In this document: piece by piece, positions 7,914 through 14,043 of the stretch | Numbering within the stretch: the first letter of the stretch is position 1 | Layout of the letters: each line of letters opens with the position of its first letter | Assembly: GCA_002690755.1 (NCBI GenBank) | Contig: NZFT01000099.1 | Location: 20,932-36,458, forward strand | Direction: 5' to 3' | DNA length: 15,527 bases | Source of the DNA: Phycisphaerae bacterium | GTDB lineage: Bacteria > Planctomycetota > Phycisphaerae > Phycisphaerales > SM1A02 | Notes under the pieces: model-generated | What the model saw: the letters and a program-made list of their open reading frames with translations, nothing else | What the model was told of the DNA's origin: nothing | Database searches by the model: none | Translations under genes and position numbers: made by a program

Positions 7914-8294
7914 TCAGGCGCAGGCGGCGCAGCGACCGGAGAGCGTGAGTTCGTGTGACTCGAGCTGGAACCCGTTCGGGAGCATCTTGCTCAGGCCACC
8001 CGGGCAGCCCTCGATGTCGTAGAAACGATCACAGATCCGACAATGGAAGTGGTGGTGATGGTGCGACGCGACTGCCGCGGGTTCGTAGCGGTCTGCCGAT
8101 CCGGGAACCGGAACGTTCGCGACTTCCTCGTCCTCCTGCAGTCGCCGAATCGTCCGATAGACCGTGCGGATGCCCAGGGAAGGGACGGCATCGCTGGCGG
8201 CGGCATGGATCTCTTCGATGGAGAGTGGCCTGCCGGCCTCCATGATCGCCGTCCGGATCGCCTCAAGCTGCTTCGTGTTCCTGCGGCTCGTCAT
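7914..8294 (-). CDS. Fur-family metal-responsive repressor
   Basis: A 126-residue DNA-binding repressor. The winged-helix domain (about 1-70) has RPLSIEEIHAAA, then the recognition segment GIRTVYRTIRRLQEDEEV and the turn into the hinge SADRYEP. The metal-binding/dimerisation half begins with a run of five His (78-82), then FHCRIC (Cys85, Cys88), YDIEGCPGG, and closes with CAAC (Cys122, Cys125). The two CxxC pairs form the structural zinc site. The sensed metal (iron, zinc, manganese or peroxide via iron) cannot be assigned; the dense His cluster and paired CxxC would suit a Zur-like role. GGGAG 9 nt upstream supports the start. It is divergent from the pseudopilin operon, and the two palindromes at 8353-8394 are likely its own operator. 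Confidence 0.93.
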   Translation of the reverse strand: MTSRRNTKQLEAIRTAIMEAGRPLSIEEIHAAASDAVPSLGIRTVYRTIRRLQEDEEVANVPVPGSADRYEPAAVASHHHHHFHCRICDRFYDIEGCPGGLSKMLPNGFQLESHELTLSGRCAACA

Positions 8295-8352
8295 GCCGAG
8301 ATTCTCCCATTTTCGACGGCTCAGGTCGATTCGGGTCGTCAGCGGGGTGAAA

Positions 8353-8370
8353 ATGGCAGTTTATTGCCAA
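8353..8370. promoter_or_regulatory. Candidate Fur-family operator, site 1
   Basis: ATGGCAGTTTATTGCCAA is an imperfect palindrome with TGGCA and TGCCA arms separated by 6 bp. On the minus strand it contains TAAACT (8363-8358), a plausible -10 for the Fur-family gene, so binding here would autorepress. Its reverse complement matches site 2 at 14 of 18 positions. Confidence 0.5.
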
Positions 8371-8376
8371 TAGAAG

Positions 8377-8394
8377 TTGACACTGAATTGCCAT
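8377..8394. promoter_or_regulatory. Candidate Fur-family operator, site 2
   Basis: TTGACACTGAATTGCCAT is related to the reverse complement of site 1 (14 of 18 identical). It has weaker dyad symmetry, and its centre is 24 bp from that of site 1. It begins with the -35 hexamer of the rightward promoter, so occupation would block the pseudopilin operon. Confidence 0.42.
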
Positions 8395-8405
8395 CAAGGA
8401 ATCAT
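8377..8405 (+). promoter_or_regulatory. Promoter of the pseudopilin / secreted-protein operon
   Basis: A perfect TTGACA (8377-8382), a 17-bp spacer and AATCAT (8400-8405; four of six to TATAAT). This short stretch is markedly more A/T-rich than its surroundings. It is 41 bp upstream of the start at 8446. Confidence 0.5.
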
Positions 8406-8445
8406 AGGAGTGATCTCGGCGGATGTCCGCTTTTGGAGCGACCAG

Positions 8446-9252
8446 ATGATTCCACCCCGACGAAATCCCGGTCTCGGCCGTGTGCTGCCGCAAGGACGAA
8501 ACGGCTTCACGCTCATCGAGATTCTCGTCGTGCTCGGTGTCATCACGCTCCTCGTCGGAATCACGGTTCCGATGCTTCGCGGAGCGCGGCTGGCCTCCTT
8601 GAACACCATGGACCTCTCGCAGCTCCGGCAGCTCGGGGTTGCGCATCTCGCGTACCAGGCGACGAATACCGACCACTTCGTGGACGTCGGGCTGCCTCAT
8701 GGTGGTTACGGGGACGAGGCCCAGAGTTTCGCGGAGGTCCTCGCGCGATACACGGACGACATCGTGATGAAGTCGCCGCTGGACACGAGTCGGCACTGGC
8801 CCTCGGATGTCGGGGGTGACGGAATCGGCGTCGAGGACGGCGGGGCGGGGCCGCTGCGTCGGACCAGCTACGGCATGAACAACTACCTCTCGAGGAACTA
8901 CTCCCCGATGGTCGCGTTGTACGGCCCGGGGCACGCCGCCGATCGGTTCACGAAGGTGCGACGTCCGGAGCGAATCGTGTGCTTCCTGCACATGACCCGG
9001 AAGGGCGATTTCGCGGTGAGTGACCACCCCCATGTCGAATCATGGGACGCGGGGAACGAGCCCTGGGAACTTGCAAGCCGCCAGGTCGCGATCTCGGCGG
9101 CGGAGGGCGAAGAGGTCGTGGATGAACTCGCGACCTCGAACTACGGCATGCTCGACGGCTCGACCGCCACGATCGAGTTCGGCGATCTCTACGAATCGGC
9201 GGATCGCAATGCCTTCGATCCCACGGTCGAGCTCCCGAGAACAGGCGGATGA
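8446..9252 (+). CDS. Pseudopilin with prepilin-type cleavage/methylation site
   Basis: A 268-residue type II secretion-like pseudopilin. A short basic leader ends in Gly20, followed by FTLIEILVVLGVITLLVGIT, the prepilin peptidase site with Glu at +5 and a transmembrane helix that packs into the pseudopilus core. The remainder is a soluble head with no catalytic motif, ending near NYGMLDGSTATIEFGDLY. This recalls the '...DG...' C-terminal pattern of the very large planctomycete pseudopilin families. ATG 8446 is preferred over upstream codons because GGAG (8435-8438) lies 7 nt before it and it gives a normal leader. First gene of an operon with the two secreted proteins that follow (46-bp gap to the next). 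The assembly or secretion machine itself is not in the window. Confidence 0.88.
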   Translation: MIPPRRNPGLGRVLPQGRNGFTLIEILVVLGVITLLVGITVPMLRGARLASLNTMDLSQLRQLGVAHLAYQATNTDHFVDVGLPHGGYGDEAQSFAEVLARYTDDIVMKSPLDTSRHWPSDVGGDGIGVEDGGAGPLRRTSYGMNNYLSRNYSPMVALYGPGHAADRFTKVRRPERIVCFLHMTRKGDFAVSDHPHVESWDAGNEPWELASRQVAISAAEGEEVVDELATSNYGMLDGSTATIEFGDLYESADRNAFDPTVELPRTGG

Positions 9253-9298
9253 GCCGATGGTCGATCGACCTGCAGGCCGCCAGCAAGGACACCCACGA

Positions 9299-10093
9299 AT
9301 GAACCACGATTCGAAACGACACTCAATCGCCCTCCTCCGGATCCTCCTGCTTCCGTTGCTTCTGTTCGCCGGCGATGCGATGGCGCAGCACCCCGGGGAC
9401 ATCGGGCTCGGAGTCGCGGACGGTCGCCTGAAGGTCGATGGCCCGATCGGGGCAGAGGACGCGAACGGTATCTTCTACGGGGTGTTCGGCGACACCGGTT
9501 TCCCCGGCTACACGTCGAATCCCGGATTCGACGCCTTCCCAGGGACGTTCGCTCCGGGACGGATCGGCTTCAACGTGCTCGCCGGTCTGCGCCGCTGGGA
9601 CATGAAGCTCGGTGACTGGGAAACGCCGACCTCGGTTCCCGAGCGGATGAGCATCTCCTTCATCACACTCGAACGCGTGGTCGAAGACGAGCCGATGAGC
9701 GGATTCGATCTCGCCGTCCAGCCCAACGGCGGCTGGCATCGGCACCTCGACTTCGAGATTCTCGGCGATGCCTCGGGAGAACGGCGTCCCGGTGTCTACA
9801 GGCTCGACCTGTCCCTCTACTCGACCATGGGGATCGCCGACAGCGACCCGTTCGTCATCCTCTTCAACTACGACGCGTCCAACGCCGAAGTCGATGCCGC
9901 GATCGGCTCCTTCGACGACTCACCCCCATGCCCCGGCGACTTTGATGGCAACGGGGTCGTCGACGGCGCGGACTTCGGTTCGATGCTCGGCGCGTTCGGA
10001 ACCGAAGATCCCGAGCTCGACCTCGATGGCGATGGAACCGTCGGGGGCGCCGATGTCGGCCTGCTGCTTGGCTCCTGGGGAATCTGTCCCTGA
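9299..10093 (+). CDS. Secreted protein with dockerin-like EF-hand tail
   Basis: 264 residues. The signal peptide (1-29) ends AMA|Q. The ectodomain (30-205) is beta-rich, with landmarks HPGDIGLG (31-38), FYGVFGD, NPGFDAFPG, LAGLRRW (94-100), GGWHRHLDF (144-152) and DSDPFVILFNY (181-191). A C-terminal module (211-264) has two calcium loops, DFDGNGVVDGAD and DLDGDGTVGGAD, each followed by a hydrophobic helix ending GAFG or GSWG; this is the short dockerin-like tail common in Phycisphaerae. The start at 9299 has AAGGA at 9-nt spacing; an in-frame ATG at 9257 is less suitable because it lengthens the signal peptide awkwardly. The same landmarks recur in the next gene, so the two are homologous. 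No enzymatic motif is recognised. His31, His147 and His149 could bind metal, which would suit control by the Fur-family repressor (inference). Confidence 0.85.
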   Translation: MNHDSKRHSIALLRILLLPLLLFAGDAMAQHPGDIGLGVADGRLKVDGPIGAEDANGIFYGVFGDTGFPGYTSNPGFDAFPGTFAPGRIGFNVLAGLRRWDMKLGDWETPTSVPERMSISFITLERVVEDEPMSGFDLAVQPNGGWHRHLDFEILGDASGERRPGVYRLDLSLYSTMGIADSDPFVILFNYDASNAEVDAAIGSFDDSPPCPGDFDGNGVVDGADFGSMLGAFGTEDPELDLDGDGTVGGADVGLLLGSWGICP

Positions 10094-10172
10094 TCCTTCC
10101 GACCAGTCCCTCTGCGGCTTCGGTCTCCAAATCCTGCTTCTCATCCACTCCCTTCCGAGTGAAAGTTTTCAA

Positions 10173-10874
10173 ATGATGTTTACGTCCTTCAGTTCGACTG
10201 CTCGTCTCGCCCGGCTCGCCGTGGTGGCCTCGCTTCCCGTCCTCATTTCATCCGCGGCGATCGCCGACGAAGAGGGTGAGGAGCACTATGACATCGGCGT
10301 CTGGAACGACAACGGTGTTCTTCGCACCGGTGGATGGGATCACGACACCGAGACGCTCGAAGTCGCTGGTCTGCGGGTCTTCGAAGGACACTTCGGCGAG
10401 GATCCCGACTTTCCCTTCGCCATCGACGAACCCGGGATCGGCGGCGTCGCCGCCGAGCTCGGACTTCCGATCGGGGCGACTCTCAACCTGAACCTGGCTT
10501 CAGGCCTCCGAATCTGGAACGGCAACGGCTTCGATGCCGACAACGCCACCTCGATGTTCATCGACTACGGACCGGAGTCGATCGATTCGCTGACCGGTGG
10601 CTCGATCGATTTCCTGATCTCCGAAGACTACGACCTGCATCCGATCTACTCGATCGATCCGAACTCCATCGCCGGCTCCTACCTGCTCGAATTCAACGTC
10701 GCGATGGACGGCTTCGCGACCAGTGATTCGTTCTGGATCGCGTTCAACTTCGGCCTGGACGACGAGGACTTCGAAGCCTCCGTCGAGTGGGTCGAGGGCA
10801 ACCTCGTGCCGGCACCGGGTGCCATCGGCCTGCTCGCGATGGCCGGCCTCGCCTCCCGTCTTCGTCGCGCCTGA
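10173..10874 (+). CDS. Secreted PEP-CTERM protein, paralogue of the preceding gene
   Basis: 233 residues. The signal peptide (1-31) ends AIA|D. The acidic ectodomain repeats the upstream protein's landmarks: HYDIGVW (38-44), FEGHFGED (70-77), DEPGIGG, LASGLRIW (108-115), DYDLHPIY (152-159) and SDSFWIAFNF (184-193). The tail (about 211-233) is VPAPGAIGLLAMAGLASRLR plus a short basic end, a PEP-CTERM-type sorting signal: a VPAP motif, a hydrophobic helix and a basic end. It would be processed by an exosortase and left in or on the envelope. The start is the first of two adjacent ATGs; the upstream GAGTGAAAG is a modest ribosome-binding site. The gap to the previous gene is 79 bp without a terminator, so co-transcription is likely, and a strong hairpin follows at 10902. 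Function unknown. Confidence 0.85.
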   Translation: MMFTSFSSTARLARLAVVASLPVLISSAAIADEEGEEHYDIGVWNDNGVLRTGGWDHDTETLEVAGLRVFEGHFGEDPDFPFAIDEPGIGGVAAELGLPIGATLNLNLASGLRIWNGNGFDADNATSMFIDYGPESIDSLTGGSIDFLISEDYDLHPIYSIDPNSIAGSYLLEFNVAMDGFATSDSFWIAFNFGLDDEDFEASVEWVEGNLVPAPGAIGLLAMAGLASRLRRA

Positions 10875-10901
10875 ACGAGCCCTCGACCTGTTCCGATCTT
10901 C

Positions 10902-10940
10902 AACGAGGCGGATGTGGACACGCTCCACATCCGCCTCGTT
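10902..10940 (+). terminator. Strong stem-loop ending the Fur-linked operon
   Basis: AACGAGGCGGATGTGGA pairs perfectly over 17 bp with 10924-10940, leaving a CACGC loop. It starts 28 bp after the stop codon at 10874. The tract after it (TCGTCGG) is not a T-run, so it may act with Rho or as an RNA 3' stabiliser rather than as a textbook intrinsic terminator. Confidence 0.75.
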
Positions 10941-11036
10941 TCGTCGGCCGGAAGCCGCCGCCGGTGGATGCTCCGAAACTGCCCACGGGAGGGTGATCGG
11001 CCTCATGTGAATCGACATGGGTGTGGTGGTCGATGG

Positions 11037-11069
11037 TGGGGCGACGCATCCGATCTTCGATGCGCCCCA
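11037..11069 (+). other. Bulged inverted repeat between the PEP-CTERM gene and the next
   Basis: TGGGGC (11037-11042) pairs with GCCCCA (11064-11069), and inside it GCATC pairs with GATGC after a 3-nt bulge, leaving an 8-nt loop. It lies upstream of the candidate -10 at 11117. It could be a second transcription stop or a protein-binding site. Apart from the hairpin at 10902, the -10 at 11117 and this element, I see nothing in the 299 bp from 10875 to 11173. Confidence 0.3.
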
Positions 11070-11116
11070 AACGTTTGTCAGTCATTCCGAAGTACGCACT
11101 GGCTCGGTTCGGCGAC

Positions 11117-11122
11117 TATCTT
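11117..11122 (+). promoter_or_regulatory. Candidate -10 element for the two-repeat secreted protein
   Basis: TATCTT, 52 bp before the ATG at 11174. No convincing -35 sits at 16-18 bp. A TTGTCA at 11075-11080 is 36 bp away, too far to pair with it. Confidence 0.3.
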
Positions 11123-11173
11123 GTTCCCGAGCGTTCCGTCGGCAACGCCTCGTTCTTTCGCCCACCTCATCCC

Positions 11174-12214
11174 ATGAACAGGAGATTGCAGATCTTGAAG
11201 CACCTGACCTCTGGAATCATCATCACCGCCTCATTGGCGTTCACCGGCACCGTCGTCGCGGACCAAGGCTCGACGCCCGCGTCCATGGACGAGTTCGTTC
11301 ACTGGAACCTGGATCGCGGCGCCTGCGGAACCTGGAGCGACGTCGGCGTCACGGAGGCGATGTGGGTCGGCATTCCCGCGGGCCTCGAAGTCACGAACAC
11401 GCAGAAGACCTGGTACGACGTTCCGACCGGCGAGCTCTACAACAGTCATCACATGGAGGCCGAGGATGGACGCGTCATCTCCACGGGGTCGAACGTGATG
11501 ACCTGGGATGCGGATCGAAAGGCGGTCGTTTCGGCGGGCTCCGGGTTCGACATGGGCAAGCCGTACCACGGCAATTCGGTGCTGGTCGGCATGACCGCCG
11601 ACACCCTGACGTGGGAGTACACCGAGCACTCACAGGGCAAGACCACGGTCTATGAGAACGTCGTCACCTACACCGGCCTGAACACCAGGACGAATGCGGT
11701 GAAGGTGAAGGGGGCCGACGGTAACGCCTGGACCAGCGAATCCACGCGGGCGAATCCCTGCAAGGCGACGCTTGCGGAGGCCGGCCTGCCCGGTACCTGG
11801 GAGACCACGCGTCCCGACGGGACCATCGCTCGCGAGGTGGTCTCCTGGGTCGCGGATGATCATGTGCTCAAGTACGAGCGATCCGCGAAGGCGCCGGGCG
11901 GCGACTGGAAGAGCGAGAGCCTCTTCGTCTGGTACTGGGATCCGGCCTACGACCACGTCGCGACGCTCTACCTCGACGCCCACGGAACGGTGATCCACGG
12001 CAAGGTCGATTCGATCACCCGCAACGGGAACGCCGTGACCATCGTCGCGACCCACGAGGGCAGCCGGTTCGGCGGACTGACCATGAGCACCCACGCGACC
12101 CAGGTCATCACGCCGAAGACCCTCACCACCACCTTCCAGAACATGTCGCTCGATGGTGTCCGGCATCCGATGAGCTGGAGCGAAGGCGCCCAGACCGTCG
12201 ACCGGGTCGATTGA
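11174..12214 (+). CDS. Exported beta-rich protein with internal duplication, function unknown
   Basis: 346 residues from ATG 11174. The signal peptide ends TVVA|DQ (29/30). The mature protein seems to hold two related halves. Both open with 'GTW' (GTWSDVGVTEAMWVG, about residue 51, and GTWETTRPDGTIAREVVSWV, about 222). Both contain a Trp-x-Asp strand, then an HG turn (PYHGNSVLVGMTADTLTW against VIHGKVDSI...NAVTI), which would suit two lipocalin-like or DUF1579-like barrels. No catalytic motif is visible. Start choice is uncertain: ATG 11174 has no purine-rich site upstream, whereas AGGAG at 11180-11184 inside the frame sits 10 nt before TTG 11195, which would give a shorter and more typical signal peptide (MKHLTSGIIITASLAF...). 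A hairpin follows at 12269. Possibly an envelope lipid- or ligand-binding protein, but that is speculative. Confidence 0.8.
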   Translation: MNRRLQILKHLTSGIIITASLAFTGTVVADQGSTPASMDEFVHWNLDRGACGTWSDVGVTEAMWVGIPAGLEVTNTQKTWYDVPTGELYNSHHMEAEDGRVISTGSNVMTWDADRKAVVSAGSGFDMGKPYHGNSVLVGMTADTLTWEYTEHSQGKTTVYENVVTYTGLNTRTNAVKVKGADGNAWTSESTRANPCKATLAEAGLPGTWETTRPDGTIAREVVSWVADDHVLKYERSAKAPGGDWKSESLFVWYWDPAYDHVATLYLDAHGTVIHGKVDSITRNGNAVTIVATHEGSRFGGLTMSTHATQVITPKTLTTTFQNMSLDGVRHPMSWSEGAQTVDRVD

Positions 12215-12268
12215 GCGCCGGGTCGGTGGCGCGAACGCCGCCGACCGGCCGATCCGACGATCGCATCA

Positions 12269-12301
12269 CAGGACACCCCGGTACGCCGCCGGGGTGTCCT
12301 G
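12269..12301 (+). terminator. Stem-loop after the two-repeat protein gene
   Basis: CAGGACACCCCGG (12269-12281) pairs perfectly with CCGGGGTGTCCTG (12289-12301) around a 7-nt loop, 55 bp after the stop codon. No T-run follows. It separates this gene from the amidase promoter at 12332. Confidence 0.7.
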
Positions 12302-12331
12302 ACGTTCGGGAGGGAATCGAACGATCGACGA

Positions 12332-12360
12332 TTGCCGCGTGGTGATCTTCCGACTACCCT
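12332..12360 (+). promoter_or_regulatory. Promoter of the Ntn amidase gene
   Basis: TTGCCG (12332-12337), a 17-bp spacer and TACCCT (12355-12360). The leader to the ATG at 12394 would be about 27 nt and carries AGGA (12382-12385) at 8-nt spacing. Confidence 0.45.
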
Positions 12361-12393
12361 CGTCCATCATTCCCGACGATCAGGAAAACACCG

Positions 12394-13521
12394 ATGAAAA
12401 CCCCGACCGGCAGCTCGCATCTCACCCTTGCGCTGGCCCTCTTCGTCGCGACTGCAACGATCTCCAGCGTCCGCGACGCGGAGGCCTGCACCTGCATCAC
12501 GCTCGAAGCGAGTGACGGTGCGGTGGTGGTGGGACGCACGATGGAGTGGGCGGCCTTCGACGTCGATTCGAAGGTCGTGGTGATTCCTCGGGACTGTGAG
12601 TTCACCAGTGAGCTCGTGGGGGGGCGATCGGGGGTCTCCTGGAAGACCACCCACGGCGTCGTGGGCTTCGACTACCTCGATCGTGAGAACCTGATCGACG
12701 GCATGAACGAGCAGGGGCTCGTGGTCAACGGCCTCTACCATCCCGGTTACGCCTCCTATCCGACGCTCGACCCGGCGCAGGTCGCCTCGAGCATCGAAGT
12801 CACCGACGTTCCCCTCTATCTGCTGGCGACGTGTGCATCGACCGAGGAGTCCCGGGACGCGATCAACGCGGTCTCGGTCGTCGCGACGCCGATGAAGGCG
12901 CTCGGTGGCATCCAGCCGCCCTTGCACTTCCTGATCACCGAGCCGAGTGGCAAGGCGATCGTGGTCGAGTTCTTCGAACGGAGGATCCGGATCTTCGACG
13001 CGCCGCTCGGGGTCCTCACGAATGCACCGACCTACGACTGGCACATGACCAACCTGCGAAACTATCTGGGTTTCTCGGCGACGGAGCGGTCTTCGATCGA
13101 CGTTCGAGGGGCGGACCTTGCACCACTCGGCCACGGTACCGGGGCGATCGGACTGCCCGGCGACATGACGCCGCCGTCCCGGTTCGTGCGGGCCGCGGCG
13201 TTCTCGGCGAGCGCCCGCCCCACGAAGACCGGGCCCGAGACGATGTACGAGGCGTTCCGAATCCTCGACAACTTCAACGTTCCGGTCGAGGCCGTGACCG
13301 CGGGTGCGAAAGGCGACGGCGGTTCCGAACTGCGGAGTGGCACGCAGTGGACCGTCGCCTACGACACCCGGAATCTCACGATTCAGTTCCACACCATGAA
13401 CAATCGCCGGATCCGTGAGGTCGACCTGAAGGACATCGACTTCACCTCCGGAAAGTGCTATCGAAGACGACCGATGGACGTGAGTCCCGAAGAGGACGTC
13501 AAGAAGCTGCCCGGCTTCTGA
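12394..13521 (+). CDS. Exported choloylglycine hydrolase-family amidase (Ntn hydrolase)
   Basis: A 375-residue linear-amide C-N hydrolase related to bile-salt hydrolases and penicillin V acylases. A signal peptide (1-31, ...SSVRDAEA) is followed directly by Cys32 in CTCITL. Signal removal would therefore free the N-terminal Cys nucleophile, as known for exported members. Other active-site landmarks, counting Cys32 as 1: Arg17 in GRTMEW, Asn81 in GMNEQGLVVNGLYHP, Asn179 in TNAPTYDWH and an Arg in SRFVRAAAF. The position that is usually Asp in RxxDW is Glu here (Glu51 of the precursor). Substrates of environmental members are often N-acyl homoserine lactones or other N-acyl amides; bile salts are unlikely if this is a free-living planctomycete. 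The gene has its own promoter, and no operon partner is evident. Family is firm, substrate unknown. Confidence 0.92.
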   Translation: MKTPTGSSHLTLALALFVATATISSVRDAEACTCITLEASDGAVVVGRTMEWAAFDVDSKVVVIPRDCEFTSELVGGRSGVSWKTTHGVVGFDYLDRENLIDGMNEQGLVVNGLYHPGYASYPTLDPAQVASSIEVTDVPLYLLATCASTEESRDAINAVSVVATPMKALGGIQPPLHFLITEPSGKAIVVEFFERRIRIFDAPLGVLTNAPTYDWHMTNLRNYLGFSATERSSIDVRGADLAPLGHGTGAIGLPGDMTPPSRFVRAAAFSASARPTKTGPETMYEAFRILDNFNVPVEAVTAGAKGDGGSELRSGTQWTVAYDTRNLTIQFHTMNNRRIREVDLKDIDFTSGKCYRRRPMDVSPEEDVKKLPGF

Positions 13522-13985
13522 AACGCTTTTTCTCCGATGCGTCCGCGGAGCGATTCGTGGACGCTCGAACGCGTGGAGTGCCGAGTTGATCAGTGAAGCA
13601 TTCTCGTTGTTCGTGCGTTCGGCATCGCGCCGCCGCCATTTCGGGAATCGCGGTGGCCATCGGATCAAACGTCGGGCCGGCGTTGACTTCGGGAATCGTC
13701 GTCGTTCCTTGTCGCCGACGCCGTGCGTCATCGACACGCGATCGAGTTCACGTTGCACGCGGGGGTCGATGCATCCGCGAGCACGGCTGGTACCGGTGGT
13801 GGCGGAGGATGGCGATCGAAACGGCCGAAACGTTCGAAACGTTCCATCGCGGCGCTGCGTGAAAATGAATCATGCGCAACGAACACCGTGGCGATACTCG
13901 AAATCGATCTTCGTTTAGCGTTGTTGAACACGACCTCGTGACATTTTCTCCGTGGTGTCGTGCAGCTGGAGGAACCGTTGGATCC
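13522..13985. other. Long intergenic region, no convincing gene
   Basis: More than 450 bp between the amidase and the CBM2 protein. Reading frames here are short, change character midway and lack ribosome-binding sites; one (from about 13593) starts with a hydrophobic stretch but continues as Arg-rich noise. It holds the 9-bp repeat at 13817 and a 10-bp word, GATACTCGAA, at 13893-13902 that recurs at 14009-14018 in the candidate -10 region. Weak inverted repeats just after the amidase stop (GCGTCC and GGACGC, about 13539-13565) might help end transcription. The length and lower G/C of the second half suggest a regulatory region or an unrecognised RNA. Confidence 0.5.
13817..13843 (+). repeat. 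Three tandem 9-bp repeats, CGAAACGnn
   Basis: CGAAACGGC, CGAAACGTT and CGAAACGTT follow one another without gaps. The last two copies create overlapping AACGTT palindromes. Located 200 bp upstream of the CBM2 gene; could be a protein-binding array. Confidence 0.6.
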
Positions 13986-14014
13986 TTGGTGCGTACCGTG
14001 CTTCGTTAGATACT
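13986..14014 (+). promoter_or_regulatory. Candidate promoter of the CBM2 / dockerin-like gene
   Basis: TTGGTG (13986-13991), a 17-bp spacer and GATACT (14009-14014; four of six to TATAAT). The start codon at 14044 is 29 bp downstream of the -10. Moderate match only. Confidence 0.3.
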
Positions 14015-14043
14015 CGAAGAAGGGGCATCGGAAGGAAGTCAGG

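Noticed and set aside
10501..11018. A 172-codon minus-strand frame covering the end of the PEP-CTERM gene and the hairpin
   Set aside because: It runs through a strong terminator-like hairpin and reads as an antisense shadow of the secreted-protein gene.
12367..13758. A 463-codon minus-strand frame opposite the amidase gene
   Set aside because: Antisense shadow with low-complexity Arg/Asp content; the plus strand has the complete active-site motif set of the amidase.
13593..13862. A possible small secreted protein with a hydrophobic start in the intergenic gap
   Set aside because: There is no ribosome-binding site, the hydrophobic stretch is brief, and the remainder is Arg-rich with no domain-like pattern.
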